A stretch of DNA of 64,000 nucleotides from Bosea sp. RAC05 (GCF_001713455.1 NZ_CP016464.1:2094001-2158000); one strand, 5' to 3'; counted from the stretch's first letter, positions 19,346 through 27,799 are shown. Made by a program: numbers and translations. The notes: a model not told the origin generated them from the sequence alone.

Positions 19346-19840
19346 TCACCAGAACCGGCTGCCGGGGATCCCCTTGAAGGGGCCGGCGACATGGGACGTG
19401 ATCCAGCCGCCATAGAACCCGCCGGGCTGGGGCGTGACCGGCTCGCCATCGACCAGGCATTCGTCGAAAGGGGCGGCATAGAAGGCGACGAATCCCGCCA
19501 GCAGCCGAAAGGCCGGCGTCGGCGACGGATAGAGCCAGCCGACTTGGCGGAGCGTCTCGCCGCCGATGTCCAGATCGACATAAGCCGCCTGGCCCTTCCA
19601 CTCGCAGATCGACCGATGCGGGGACGGCCGCAGCCGCGCATCCTTCAAGCTGTCGGGCGGCAGATAATAGCTCGGCGGGTGGCTGGTCTCGATGACGCGG
19701 ACGGCCTGCGTCGTGTCGACGATCGTCGCGCCGCGGTGGCGGATGACGATGCGCCGGGCGCAGGGCTCGGCGATGGCTGGGCGCGGAAACGCCCAGACGC
19801 TCTCCTGTCCCTCTCCGGCAGGCTCGGGAACGACATGCAT
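19346..19840 (-). CDS. DUF427 domain-containing protein
   Basis: A 164-residue cytoplasmic protein. The second of two CAT triplets gives the ATG at 19840 (MHVVPEPAG). DUF427 features: TSHPPSYYLPPDSL, the hallmark CEWKGQAAYVDL, and the C-terminal YPSPTPAFRLLAGFVAFYA. Members have a small beta-tent-like fold without an assigned reaction. It is on the same strand as the BciA-like gene, 32 bases downstream of that gene's stop, so the two may be one transcript. Both lie in the segment that separates maf from yacG. Confidence 0.88.
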   Translation of the reverse strand: MHVVPEPAGEGQESVWAFPRPAIAEPCARRIVIRHRGATIVDTTQAVRVIETSHPPSYYLPPDSLKDARLRPSPHRSICEWKGQAAYVDLDIGGETLRQVGWLYPSPTPAFRLLAGFVAFYAAPFDECLVDGEPVTPQPGGFYGGWITSHVAGPFKGIPGSRFW

Positions 19841-19872
19841 GGCGTTGTCTCCTCGTCGCGCGCCTTGTCGGA

Positions 19873-20949
19873 TCAGAACACCGCGTGGTCGCCCCGCTCC
19901 GGCGCGGCGGCGCCGCCCAGCACGGCGCGATAGAAGTCGAACAGGGTCTCCGTCCCGGTCGATGGCGTGGCGGCGGCATCGTAGCGGCCGGTCGCCGGGT
20001 CCAGCACCAGCATGGATTCGGTGGCGTAGTAGCGGCCGATCCGCGCCAGTTCGGCCTTGGCCGCCAGCGACGGCACCAGGGCGCCCGCGAGGCTCAGGCC
20101 GCCGATGATGGCGTCGAGCAGCGCGACGGGGACCTGGCGGAAGCGGGGAGGGCGGCCGAGCAGCGCAAACAGCGCCTCGCCCTGCTGGCGCGGCGTGATC
20201 GCCTCGCCGGGGCCGCCGATCGGCAGGATGCGGTTCCACCGGCTCTCGTCCTCAAGGCAGCCGGCGATGAAGTCCGCGAGATCGCCGTCGCTGATCGGCT
20301 TGCAGGCGGTCAGGGTTCCGTCGCCGAAGAGCAGGAAGGGCTTGCCCGCGCGGACGCGCTCGATCTGCCCCGACAGCGACTTGAAGAAGGCGGTCGGCCG
20401 GACGATCGAATAGCGCAGCCCGGAGCCGATCAGCGCCGCCTCGAAGGCGAGCTTCGCCTGCTGGAACGCGAGCAGCGGCTTCTGCACGCAGATGGCGGAC
20501 AGCAGCACGAAGTGTTGGACGCCGGCCCGCTGGGCGGCTTCGAGCACGTTCAGATGCGCGCGGTGGTCGACGGCCCAGGCATCAGCGGGCGCGCCCGTGC
20601 GCGAGGCCATGCACGACACCACCGCGTCGAAACGCTCTCCTGCGAACCCGTCGCGGGCCAGTGCCACGGGATCGCTCACATCCGCCGTCCGGACGGTCAA
20701 GCGATCGGGGAGACCGGCGGTCGCTGAGTCCGGCCGCACGGCGGCGGCGTTGGCATGGGGGCGAACCAGGCAGACGACGTCATGGCCACGTCGCAGCAGG
20801 GCGCCTGCGGTTGCGCGGCCGATCGTGCCGGTCGCACCCAGCAGGGCGATCCGCAGGCGAACCTTCGGGGTCGGCCCATCCGGCTGCGCGGTCGCTGCAG
20901 GCAGGTCCATGGACGTGGGCTCCGGCGCGGCGCTGTCGATCCCCGTCAC
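19873..20949 (-). CDS. BciA-like NAD(P)-dependent reductase (divinyl chlorophyllide 8-vinyl-reductase family)
   Basis: Atypical short-chain dehydrogenase, 358 residues. The first about 30 residues are a variable tail; the Rossmann motif is LLGATGTIGRATAGALLRRG. The segments RFDAVVSCMASRTGAPADAW, FVLLSAICVQKPLLAFQQAK, YSIVRPTAFFKSLSGQIERV and FGDGTLTACKPISDGDLADF match the N-DVR/BciA family, as does ARIGRYYATESMLV. BciA reduces the 8-vinyl group of divinyl (proto)chlorophyllide in bacteriochlorophyll synthesis. No other photosynthesis gene is in the window, so either the pathway is elsewhere or the protein has another substrate. An internal Met at about residue 14 is a possible alternative start. 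Confidence 0.85.
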   Translation of the reverse strand: MTGIDSAAPEPTSMDLPAATAQPDGPTPKVRLRIALLGATGTIGRATAGALLRRGHDVVCLVRPHANAAAVRPDSATAGLPDRLTVRTADVSDPVALARDGFAGERFDAVVSCMASRTGAPADAWAVDHRAHLNVLEAAQRAGVQHFVLLSAICVQKPLLAFQQAKLAFEAALIGSGLRYSIVRPTAFFKSLSGQIERVRAGKPFLLFGDGTLTACKPISDGDLADFIAGCLEDESRWNRILPIGGPGEAITPRQQGEALFALLGRPPRFRQVPVALLDAIIGGLSLAGALVPSLAAKAELARIGRYYATESMLVLDPATGRYDAAATPSTGTETLFDFYRAVLGGAAAPERGDHAVF

Positions 20950-21129
20950 ATGCCCTCCGCAGACGAGGCCTCGGACATCGCGCCTCAGGGGGGATCAGAG
21001 CGCCTGCTGCCGCCCCTGACAAGAGCGCCGCCTCGCCCGTCCGCCTTGCACCTTGCCCGATAACGCCCGATCCTGCCCGCCGCGAACGCAGCCGGCCTCA
21101 CAAGGGCTGCGCGCCAGGGAGGACTACGC

Positions 21130-21951
21130 ATGTCGGGACGTCTCAGGGGCAAGGTCGCGATCGTGGCCGGGGCGGGGTCGATCGGGCCGGGCTGGGGCAA
21201 TGGCAAGGCCACCGCCACCGTCTTCGCTCGCGAGGGCGCGAAAGTGATCTGCGCCGACATCAACCGCGATGCGGCGGAGGAGACCGCTGCCTTCATCCAG
21301 AACGAGGGCGGCCAGGCCTTCGCGGTCGAGGCGGACGTGACGAAAGCCGACCAGATGGCCGATCTCGTCGGCCGCACGCTCGGCCGCTACGGCCGTATCG
21401 ACATCCTCGACAACAATGTCGGCATCGCCGAGGTCGGCGGTGTCGTCGAATTGTCGGAGGAGGTCTGGGACCGCGTCTTCAAGGTCAACCTGACCGGCGC
21501 CTTCCTGGCGATGAAGCATGTCATCCCGGTGATGCAGCGCCAGTTCGAGGAGAGCGGGGAGGGCGGCTCGATCATCAACATCTCGTCGATCGCCTCGATC
21601 CGCTACACGGGCGTGCCCTATGCCAGCTATTCCGCCACCAAGGCGGCGCTGAATCAGCTCACCCGCACCACCGCCGTGCAATACGCCCCGCAGAAGATCC
21701 GCGTGAACGCGATCCTGCCGGGCCTGATGAAGACGCCGATGGTTGAACACTCCGCCGGCCTCGCCCAGGTCTACGGGCAGGGGGATGTCGAGGCGATGTG
21801 GGCGGCGCGTGACGCGCAGGTGCCGATGGGCCATATGGGCGAGGCTTGGGACGTCGCCTATGCGGCCTTGTTCCTGGCCAGCGACGAAGCGCGCTATGTC
21901 ACCGGCCTCGAAATGGTCGTCGATGGAGGGATCACGCTCAAATATGGCTGA
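21130..21951 (+). CDS. SDR family oxidoreductase
   Basis: Classical short-chain dehydrogenase of 273 residues. The cofactor site reads [20 protein letters not shown], slightly longer than the usual TGxxxGx[11 protein letters not shown] suggests NAD preference from the Asp after beta-2. Catalytic residues are the Ser in NISSIASI and [20 protein letters not shown] and the C-terminal [20 protein letters not shown] are standard. The ATG at 21130 follows a CAGGGAGGAC ribosome-binding site. Its last eight bases overlap the yacG start, so yacG translation is probably coupled to it. Substrate unknown. Confidence 0.93.
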   Translation: MSGRLRGKVAIVAGAGSIGPGWGNGKATATVFAREGAKVICADINRDAAEETAAFIQNEGGQAFAVEADVTKADQMADLVGRTLGRYGRIDILDNNVGIAEVGGVVELSEEVWDRVFKVNLTGAFLAMKHVIPVMQRQFEESGEGGSIINISSIASIRYTGVPYASYSATKAALNQLTRTTAVQYAPQKIRVNAILPGLMKTPMVEHSAGLAQVYGQGDVEAMWAARDAQVPMGHMGEAWDVAYAALFLASDEARYVTGLEMVVDGGITLKYG

Positions 21952-22183
21952 CAACGAGAACACCCCGCCGGCCGCCAGCCCGTCGGTCACCAGCGCCGCG
22001 TCGCTCAAGCCCTGCGCCGTCTGCGGCAAGCCGGCGCAGCCTCGCTACAAGCCCTTCTGTTCGGCGCGCTGCGCCGATATCGATCTCGGCCGCTGGCTGA
22101 AGGGAAGCTATGTGATTCCCGGCGAGCCGGTCGAGGAAACCGAAACCGGCCTGCCGCCGCGCGAACGCGACGAGGACGGCTGA
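21944..22183 (+). CDS. yacG: DNA gyrase inhibitor YacG, zinc-binding
   Basis: A 79-residue zinc protein that in E. coli inhibits DNA gyrase. The four-cysteine site is CAVCGKP and [15 protein letters not shown], the exact family pattern CxxC-x(15)-C-x(3)-C. An N-terminal extension of about 25 residues ([20 protein letters not shown]) and an acidic C-terminal tail are usual in rhizobia. The start ATG at 21944 lies within the last codons of the SDR gene. yacG normally sits directly after maf in related genomes. Confidence 0.93.
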   Translation: MADNENTPPAASPSVTSAASLKPCAVCGKPAQPRYKPFCSARCADIDLGRWLKGSYVIPGEPVEETETGLPPRERDEDG

Positions 22184-22311
22184 GTCCGGGTGCGGGAGCG
22201 GCAAAGGGGCGGCATGCTTCAGCCGCCATTCATCGAGACGTTGCTACCACCCCCCAGACGCATCGTTCACCCATCGCGGATGTGGCGGACGATGCAAGCC
22301 AGGAGAGAGGC

Positions 22312-22770
22312 ATGACGTTGTTCAAGCTCGCAAGAATGGCCGTCGCCGCTGCGCTTCTGCTCGGCACGATGCCGGCGGGCGCCCAGACCGTCGGCAATCA
22401 GGATCCCTTCGCGACCATGCGGCCCGGCCAGGGCGCGCCCCAGTACCAGCAGCCGCAGTACCAGCAGCCGCGCCAGCGGCCGCAGCAGGCCCAGCCCTAC
22501 GACCGCGGCTACGATCGGGGCTACGACCGGGGCTATGATCGCAACTACGATCGCGGCGGCCGGGGCTACGATCGGGGTTACGATCGCGGCCCGCGCTACT
22601 ACGAGGAGCGTCCCCGCTATTATGAGGAGCGCCCTCGCTACCGCGAAGGCGGCCGCAGCGGCAGTTTCTGCGTGACCTCGCGCGGCTCCTGCTGGGGGCC
22701 CCCAGCCCCGCGCGGCGCGCCCTGCCGCTGCGACATCGATGGGCTGACCAAGCGCGGCATCGTCCAGTAG
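22312..22770 (+). CDS. secreted Tyr/Arg-rich repeat protein with rhizobial CVTSRGSC tail
   Basis: A 152-residue exported protein. The ATG at 22312 follows AGGAGAGAGG and opens a signal peptide (MTLFKLARMAVAAALLLGTM, cleavage after AGAQT). Residues about 42-120 are low complexity: two QYQQP units, seven YDRG/YDRN units, then YYEERPRYYEERPRY. The C-terminus carries CVTSRGSCWGPPAPRGAPC followed by RCDIDGLTKRG, a cysteine module seen at the end of many small secreted Hyphomicrobiales proteins. The charged repeat suggests an envelope or surface role. The repeat units are nearly identical at DNA level, so length variation by slippage is likely. Function unknown. Confidence 0.75.
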   Translation: MTLFKLARMAVAAALLLGTMPAGAQTVGNQDPFATMRPGQGAPQYQQPQYQQPRQRPQQAQPYDRGYDRGYDRGYDRNYDRGGRGYDRGYDRGPRYYEERPRYYEERPRYREGGRSGSFCVTSRGSCWGPPAPRGAPCRCDIDGLTKRGIVQ

Positions 22771-22777
22771 CCGCGCC

Positions 22778-23062
22778 ATGGCCTATGCCGACGAACTCGA
22801 CGCGGTCATCGCGGCCGAGCAGGGCCTGCGCCGGCGGATCGCCGAGCGCATCGCCTTGGAGCAGGGCGCGAGCGGCGAGGGGCCGCTCTCGCCGCAGCAG
22901 CTCGCCGCGGCCGACGCGGCGATCGAGAACTGGGCCGAAGAGGGCGAGGAGGAACTCGACCCGCAGGCCTTCCGGCCGCTGACGCCGCTTCAGGACCTTC
23001 TGGCCGAGCACAGGGCGGTCTGCGACCGCATCCTCGATATCCGCGACCGCCGTCTGGGCTGA
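22778..23062 (+). CDS. hypothetical protein (94 aa)
   Basis: A small acidic, entirely helical soluble protein (ADELDAVIAAEQGLRRRIAE, then EEGEEELDPQAFRPLTPLQD), beginning seven bases after the preceding stop and probably co-transcribed with it. No known motif, signal or membrane segment. The frame has the strong third-position GC expected of a real gene here. It converges with the ArsR-ArsC fusion gene, six bases between stops. Confidence 0.6.
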   Translation: MAYADELDAVIAAEQGLRRRIAERIALEQGASGEGPLSPQQLAAADAAIENWAEEGEEELDPQAFRPLTPLQDLLAEHRAVCDRILDIRDRRLG

Positions 23063-23068
23063 TCCGCC

Positions 23069-23929
23069 TCAGGCCGCCTGCTCGAGCGCCTTGGCCGTCG
23101 CGCCGTCCATCCGGCCGATGGCGGCGAGCACCGGCTGCAGCTCCTGCAGCGACATCTGCTCGAACGGCAGGTTGACGAAGGCCGAAACCCGCGCCGCCAG
23201 ATCGCGATAGCTCTGCAGGAAGGCGGCGCGCTTGGCTGATTCGGGGCCGGTCGCTGCAGCAGGATCGTCCAGCCCCCAATGCACGCGCAGCGGCACGCCA
23301 GGGAAGGCGGGGCAGGCGCTCTCGCTGGCGTCGTCGCAGACCGTGACGACGAGGTCGAGCGGCGCTACCTCCGGCCCCAGGAACTCGTCCCAGGATTTCG
23401 ACCGCATCTCGGAGATGTCGTAGCCGAGATCGGACAGGAGACGCAGGGCCAGCGGGTGGGGGGCCTCCTGCGGGCGCGAGCCGGCCGAGAAGGCCTGGAT
23501 CCGCCCCAGCCCCTCGCGGTTGAGCACAGCCTCGGCCATGATCGAACGGGCCGAATTCCCGGTGCAGACCACCAGGACGCGCAAGGGCCGCTCGCTCGCC
23601 ACCGGGTCGCGGCGCGCCGGAAAGGCGGGCGCCGCATCCGCACAGGGCAGGGGGCCTTCAGTGCAGCAGGCCTCGGCCAGGAAGGCCTGGAGCGCATCGG
23701 CGCGCGCGGCCTGGGCGGCGAAGATGATGTGGCGGCCCTCGCGCCGCGACGCCAGCAGCCCGACCTGCTCGAGCGCGGCCAGATGCGCGGACAGCGTGTT
23801 GTGCGCGACCGCAAGAAGACGGCCGATATCGCCGGCCGCCAGGCCATGCGGCCGGTAGCGCATCAGCAGCCGGACGATCTCGAGCCGGGTCGGCTGCGCC
23901 AGCGCCCCCAGCAGGGCGACGGCGTCCAT
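23069..23929 (-). CDS. arsC: ArsR-ArsC fusion: arsenic-responsive repressor joined to LMW-phosphatase-type arsenate reductase
   Basis: A 286-residue two-domain protein. Residues 1-about 95 are an ArsR winged helix (MDAVALLGALAQPTRLEIVR, HNTLSAHLAALEQVGLLASR) with a CC pair at about 86-87 (AEACCTEG) that could bind arsenite. Residues about 113-286 are a thioredoxin-type arsenate reductase: nucleophile loop VVCTGNSARSIMAEA, and the resolving-cysteine pair in VTVCDDASESACPAFPG, spaced as in S. aureus ArsC. The enzyme reduces arsenate to arsenite. It follows the second arsC gene by 47 bases in the same operon and probably represses the divergent promoter. Confidence 0.9.
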   Translation of the reverse strand: MDAVALLGALAQPTRLEIVRLLMRYRPHGLAAGDIGRLLAVAHNTLSAHLAALEQVGLLASRREGRHIIFAAQAARADALQAFLAEACCTEGPLPCADAAPAFPARRDPVASERPLRVLVVCTGNSARSIMAEAVLNREGLGRIQAFSAGSRPQEAPHPLALRLLSDLGYDISEMRSKSWDEFLGPEVAPLDLVVTVCDDASESACPAFPGVPLRVHWGLDDPAAATGPESAKRAAFLQSYRDLAARVSAFVNLPFEQMSLQELQPVLAAIGRMDGATAKALEQAA

Positions 23930-23976
23930 CGTGTCGAGCTTCGGCGTGGGCCGTCCTGCGTTGGGCCGTCTGGGCG

Positions 23977-24525
23977 TCAAGCGGCGTCTTCCCTCGGTGC
24001 TGAAGGAACGCCGGCGGGTTCGCGGCGCCCCTTGTCCTGGCCGATCGCGTCGAGTCGATGCTGCAGCGCCATGCCCTGCAGGGTCGCCAGCGGCAGGCTC
24101 GCGAAGATCGAGATGCGGTTGTTGAGCATGCGGTAGGCGTCGGCAAAGGCAAGCGCCTTCTGGACATCGTCGCCCTCGAAGGCGGCGGGGTCGGGCAGCG
24201 TCCACAGGGCCGTCGTCGGATTGCCGGGCCAGGCAGGCGGCACCGCGTTGGCGGCGGTCTCGGAGAGGGTGAAGACGAAGTCGAGCTCTGGCGCTCCCGG
24301 CCTGGCGAAGTCGTCCCAGCTCTTGGGCGCCAGACCGGTGAGGTCGTGGTTCAGCGAGGTCAGCAGCCGCACCACGAAGGGATTGATCTGCGGCCGGGGC
24401 TGCGAACCGGCGCTGAAGACGGTGAACGTGCCGCCGGGCAGGCGGCGCATGATCGATTCGGCCATGATCGAGCGGGCGTGGTTGCCCTTGCAGACGAAGA
24501 GAACCTTGAGAGGGGACGTTTCCAT
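23977..24525 (-). CDS. second LMW-phosphatase-type ArsC homologue, without resolving cysteines
   Basis: A 182-residue protein, first gene of the minus-strand ars operon (ATG at 24525). The P-loop [18 protein letters not shown] (CX5R) and the [20 protein letters not shown] segment match low-molecular-weight phosphatase ArsC proteins. Where thioredoxin-coupled ArsC has Cys-x(6)-Cys, this reads [17 protein letters not shown], with no cysteine. It might use glutathione/glutaredoxin or mycothiol-like chemistry, or act on another substrate. The C-terminal extension (about 155-182) carries no recognised domain. The start lies just inside the shared ars control region. Confidence 0.8.
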   Translation of the reverse strand: METSPLKVLFVCKGNHARSIMAESIMRRLPGGTFTVFSAGSQPRPQINPFVVRLLTSLNHDLTGLAPKSWDDFARPGAPELDFVFTLSETAANAVPPAWPGNPTTALWTLPDPAAFEGDDVQKALAFADAYRMLNNRISIFASLPLATLQGMALQHRLDAIGQDKGRREPAGVPSAPREDAA

Positions 24526-24659
24526 GTCTTCATCTCATTATGTCGGTGAGGGACAACATAATAATTGTCGCGCAACATGTCGGAGTCAACCGACATGTTG
24601 ACATGTTCCCGTCATCCGGTTCATGGACGCTGCAGGTCGTGGGGCAGGGAGCAGGGATC
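24526..24659. promoter_or_regulatory. divergent ars control region with two palindromic operators
   Basis: This 134-base AT-richer region separates the two halves of the ars locus. It holds a perfect 11-bp inverted repeat CAACATGTCGG / CCGACATGTTG (24573-24583 and 24590-24600, six-base spacer) and a 7-bp one ATTATGT / ACATAAT (24537-24543 and 24556-24562). ArsR-family repressors bind imperfect palindromes of this size. The second repeat is close to the minus-strand start codon, the first is centred for control of the plus-strand promoter. Confidence 0.7.
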
Positions 24660-25703
24660 ATGAGGGTCGGCATCAATGGCATGGGGCGCATCGGGCGGCT
24701 GGCGCTGCGGGCGGCTTTGGGCGCGGCCGACCGGCAGGGCGACGATCCGCGCGCCGGCAACCGGCTCGACATCGTCCATCTCAACGAGATCAAGGGCGGC
24801 GCGGTTGCGACCGCCCATCTCCTCGAATTCGACAGCATGCAGGGGCGCTGGCGCGGCGGCATCGCGAGTGCCGGGGAGGACGCGATCACGATCGGCGACC
24901 GCCGCTTAAGCTTCTCGGCGGAAGCTGCGCCAGGCGACATTCCCTGGGGCGATCTCGGCGTCGATGTGGTGCTCGAATGCACGGGCAAGTTCCTGACGCC
25001 CGCGACGCTGGAGGGGCATCTGAAGCGCGGCGCCAAGCGCGTCATCGTCGCCGCCCCCGTGAAGGACGCGTCCGTCCTCAACGTCGTTGTCGGCGTCAAC
25101 GAGCATCTCTACGACCCGGCCTCGCATCCGATCGTCACCGCCGCCTCCTGCACCACCAACTGCCTCGCCCCGGTGGTGAAGGTCGTGCACGAGAACCTGC
25201 GTATCCGGCACGGGCAGATCACCACGATCCATGACCCGACCAACACCAATGTCGTGGTCGATGCGCCCCACAAGGATCTCCGCCGCGCCCGCTCGGCCAT
25301 GCTCTCGCTGCAGCCGACGACGACCGGCAGCGCCACTGCGATCGCGCTGATCTACCCCGAGTTGAAGGGCAAGCTCGACGGCCACGCCGTGCGCGCCCCC
25401 GTCCTCAACGCCTCGCTGACCGACTGCGTCTTCGAGCTGGAGCGGCCGACGACCGCAGGCGAGGTCAACGCCCTGTTCGAGGCGGCGGCGCGGGGGCCGC
25501 TCGCCGGCATCCTCGGCTTCGAGCCGCGCCCGCTGGTCTCGATCGACTATCAGCGCGACACGCGCTCGGCCATCGTCGACGGGCTCTCGACGCTGGTCAC
25601 CGACGGCACGATGCTCAAGGTCTACGCCTGGTACGACAACGAGATGGGCTATGCCTGCCGCATGGTCGACCTCGCCTGCCATCTCGAGCGTGTCGGGATC
25701 TGA
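24660..25703 (+). CDS. gap: glyceraldehyde-3-phosphate dehydrogenase of the ars operon (ArsJ-associated)
   Basis: A 347-residue GAPDH. The Rossmann motif is [20 protein letters not shown] and the active-site cysteine is in [30 protein letters not shown] and [16 protein letters not shown] are family signatures. In ars operons this enzyme joins arsenate to glyceraldehyde 3-phosphate, giving unstable 1-arseno-3-phosphoglycerate, which ArsJ exports. The ATG at 24660 follows GGGGCAGGGAGCAGGG. arsJ begins four bases after its stop. It is clearly the ars paralogue rather than the glycolytic copy, judged by context. Confidence 0.93.
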   Translation: MRVGINGMGRIGRLALRAALGAADRQGDDPRAGNRLDIVHLNEIKGGAVATAHLLEFDSMQGRWRGGIASAGEDAITIGDRRLSFSAEAAPGDIPWGDLGVDVVLECTGKFLTPATLEGHLKRGAKRVIVAAPVKDASVLNVVVGVNEHLYDPASHPIVTAASCTTNCLAPVVKVVHENLRIRHGQITTIHDPTNTNVVVDAPHKDLRRARSAMLSLQPTTTGSATAIALIYPELKGKLDGHAVRAPVLNASLTDCVFELERPTTAGEVNALFEAAARGPLAGILGFEPRPLVSIDYQRDTRSAIVDGLSTLVTDGTMLKVYAWYDNEMGYACRMVDLACHLERVGI

Positions 25704-25707
25704 GCCC

Positions 25708-26958
25708 TTGACCCAGGGTGCGCGCAACTACGCCATCGTCACCGCCGCCTATTGGGGCTTCACCCTGACCGACGGCGCGCTGCGCATGCTCGTGCTGCTG
25801 CATTTCTTCCGGCTCGGCTATTCGCCCTTCACGCTCGCCTTCCTGTTCCTGCTCTACGAGGCGGCCGGGATCGTCGCCAACCTGATCGGCGGCTGGCTCG
25901 CCGCCCGCTACGGCATCACCCGCATGCTCGCGGTCGGTCTCGTCACGCAGATCGCGGGCTTCCTGCTCTTGTCGGGACTGTCGCCGGACTGGACGGCCGC
26001 GGCCTCCGTCGCCTGGGTGGTGATGGCTCAGGGGATCTGCGGCGTCGCCAAGGACCTGACCAAGACAGCCTCGAAATCGGCCATCAAGGTCGCCGAGGCC
26101 GCCGCCCGCACCGAAAACGCTGAGGGCCGGCTGTTTCGCTGGGTCGCGTGGTTCACCGGCTCCAAGAACGCGATGAAGGGCGTCGGCTTCTTCCTCGGCG
26201 GGCTCCTGCTGGAGGCGCTGGGCTTCCGGGGCGCGCTCTGGGCGATGGCGGCGATGCTGGGCCTGATCCTGCTCGGCGTTCTGACCTCGCTGCCGGCGAT
26301 GATGGGCAAGGCCAAGGCGAGCAAATCCGCCCGCGAACTCTTCGCCAAGAACCGCGCCGTCAACCTGCTGGCGCTGGCGCGCGTCGCGCTGTTCGGGGCT
26401 CGCGACGTCTGGTTCGTCGTCGGCGTGCCGGTTTTCCTCTACGCCTCCGGCTGGACCTTCACCATGGTCGGCACCTTCCTGGCGGTCTGGACGATCGGCT
26501 ACGGCCTCGTTCAGGCGGCGGCGCCGGCCTTCATCGCCCGCAGCCCCGACGGGCTGTCATCGGAGGTGCCGGCCGCGCGGCTCTGGTCGCTGGCGCTGGC
26601 GGCGATCCCCTTCGCGATCGCGGCGCTGCTGGCGAGCGGCTCCGGCCTGCGGCCCGATCTCGTTCTCGTCGCGGGACTCGGCCTGTTCGGCTTCGCCTTC
26701 GCGGTCAATTCCTCGCTCCACTCCTATCTGATCCTGGCCTATGCCGGTTCGGAGAAATCGGCCGAGGATGTCGGCTTCTACTATGCCGCCAATGCGCTCG
26801 GTCGCTTCCTCGGGACCCTGCTCTCGGGCCTGCTCTACCAGTGGGGCGGCCTCCAGGCCTGCCTTATTGGGTCGGGCCTGATGCTGTCCGCCTGCGTCCT
26901 GGCAACCGCTGCCCTGCCGCAGCGCGCCGCGGCCCTTTCGTCCGGGCGGGACAGCTAA
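25708..26958 (+). CDS. arsJ: ArsJ organoarsenical efflux MFS permease
   Basis: A 416-residue inner-membrane MFS protein with about 11-12 membrane segments that exports 1-arseno-3-phosphoglycerate made by the adjacent GAPDH. ArsJ features are NYAIVTAAYWGFTLTDGALR, LVLLHFFRLGYSPF, VMAQGICGVAKDLTKTASKS and WFTGSKNAMKGVGFFLGG. The start is taken as TTG at 25708, four bases after the GAPDH stop; an ATG at 25651 would add 19 residues inside the GAPDH gene. The pair gives arsenate resistance without an arsenite pump. Confidence 0.93.
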   Translation: MTQGARNYAIVTAAYWGFTLTDGALRMLVLLHFFRLGYSPFTLAFLFLLYEAAGIVANLIGGWLAARYGITRMLAVGLVTQIAGFLLLSGLSPDWTAAASVAWVVMAQGICGVAKDLTKTASKSAIKVAEAAARTENAEGRLFRWVAWFTGSKNAMKGVGFFLGGLLLEALGFRGALWAMAAMLGLILLGVLTSLPAMMGKAKASKSARELFAKNRAVNLLALARVALFGARDVWFVVGVPVFLYASGWTFTMVGTFLAVWTIGYGLVQAAAPAFIARSPDGLSSEVPAARLWSLALAAIPFAIAALLASGSGLRPDLVLVAGLGLFGFAFAVNSSLHSYLILAYAGSEKSAEDVGFYYAANALGRFLGTLLSGLLYQWGGLQACLIGSGLMLSACVLATAALPQRAAALSSGRDS

Positions 26959-27076
26959 GCGAAGGCCGTCGGGCTTGCCAGTCTCCTGTTCAAGCGGCAA
27001 ACTCTGCGCCAGATAGGTTCAACAGGTGTCTCCAGGGCGGTTCCGTCGGACGACACGCAGTCGGGATTGTTGTGTG

Positions 27077-27775
27077 ATGATGAAGCGTGATGGAACCGCC
27101 GGAGATGGAACGGCCCTGTCCGGCCGCCGGTTGGAGCGGCTCGACCGCCGCTCCTTCCTCGTCGGTTCCGCCGCCGGCCTCGGCGCGCTGTCGCTGGGCG
27201 GCTGCGTCACCCAGGACGGGATGAGCCTCGCCGAGGCGAAGAAGCTCTATGGGCCGGTCGACGACAAGAAGTTCCCGATCCCGGCGACCGATCCCAGCAA
27301 GGTCGACCCGCAATACTGGCGCCGCACCGTGCGCTACGAGACCAAGGAAGCGCCGGGCACGATCATCGTCGATCCCGGCAATTACTATGTCTACCGCATC
27401 GAGGGCGACGGCAACGCCACGCGCTACGGCGCCAATGTCGGCCGCGACGGCTTCCGCTGGAATGGCGATGCCTATGTCGGGCGCAAGTCGGAATGGCCGA
27501 CCTGGACGCCGCCGCCGGAGATGATCAAGCGGCAGCCGGAAGCCGCCAAATATGCCCGCGGCATGCCGGGTGGCCTCGAGAATCCGCTGGGCGCGCGCAC
27601 CCTGCATCTCTACCAGAACGGCCGCTACACGCTCTACACGATCTACGCCTCGCTCGATGAGGAATCGATCGGCTCGGGCATCACCAGCGGCTGCGTCGGC
27701 CTGCTGACGCAGGACATGATCGACCTTTACGACCAGACGCCGGTGAAGACGAAGGTCGTGGTCCTGCCGGCGTAA
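27077..27775 (+). CDS. L,D-transpeptidase-like (YkuD/ErfK fold) lipoprotein with altered active site
   Basis: A 232-residue exported protein. The N-terminus is unusual: about 20 residues, then a twin-arginine-like DRRSFLVGSAAGLGALSL and a lipobox-like LGGC. The YkuD domain is at about 80-232: TIIVDPGNYYVYRIEGDG, GFRWNGDAYVGRKSEWPTW, GGLENPLGARTLHLY. Active enzymes have HGT and SHGC-I/V-R; here these read YTIYASLDEESIG and ITSGCVGLL, so Cys is kept but both expected histidines and the Arg after the Cys are missing. It may be a poorly active or non-catalytic cell-wall protein. ATG at 27077 or 27080. Confidence 0.82.
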   Translation: MMKRDGTAGDGTALSGRRLERLDRRSFLVGSAAGLGALSLGGCVTQDGMSLAEAKKLYGPVDDKKFPIPATDPSKVDPQYWRRTVRYETKEAPGTIIVDPGNYYVYRIEGDGNATRYGANVGRDGFRWNGDAYVGRKSEWPTWTPPPEMIKRQPEAAKYARGMPGGLENPLGARTLHLYQNGRYTLYTIYASLDEESIGSGITSGCVGLLTQDMIDLYDQTPVKTKVVVLPA

Positions 27776-27799
27776 TCGCGTCGAACGGAGTTCTAGCCC

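Noticed and set aside
19873..20949. Annotation as a generic NAD-dependent epimerase
   Set aside because: The motifs FVLLSAICVQKPLLAF and ARIGRYYATESMLV are specific to the BciA-type reductases, so the narrower family name is used while keeping the substrate open.
22490..22640. Short direct repeats that could suggest a CRISPR or minisatellite
   Set aside because: The repeats are in frame and encode the YDRG and YYEERP units of a secreted protein; there are no spacers of constant length.
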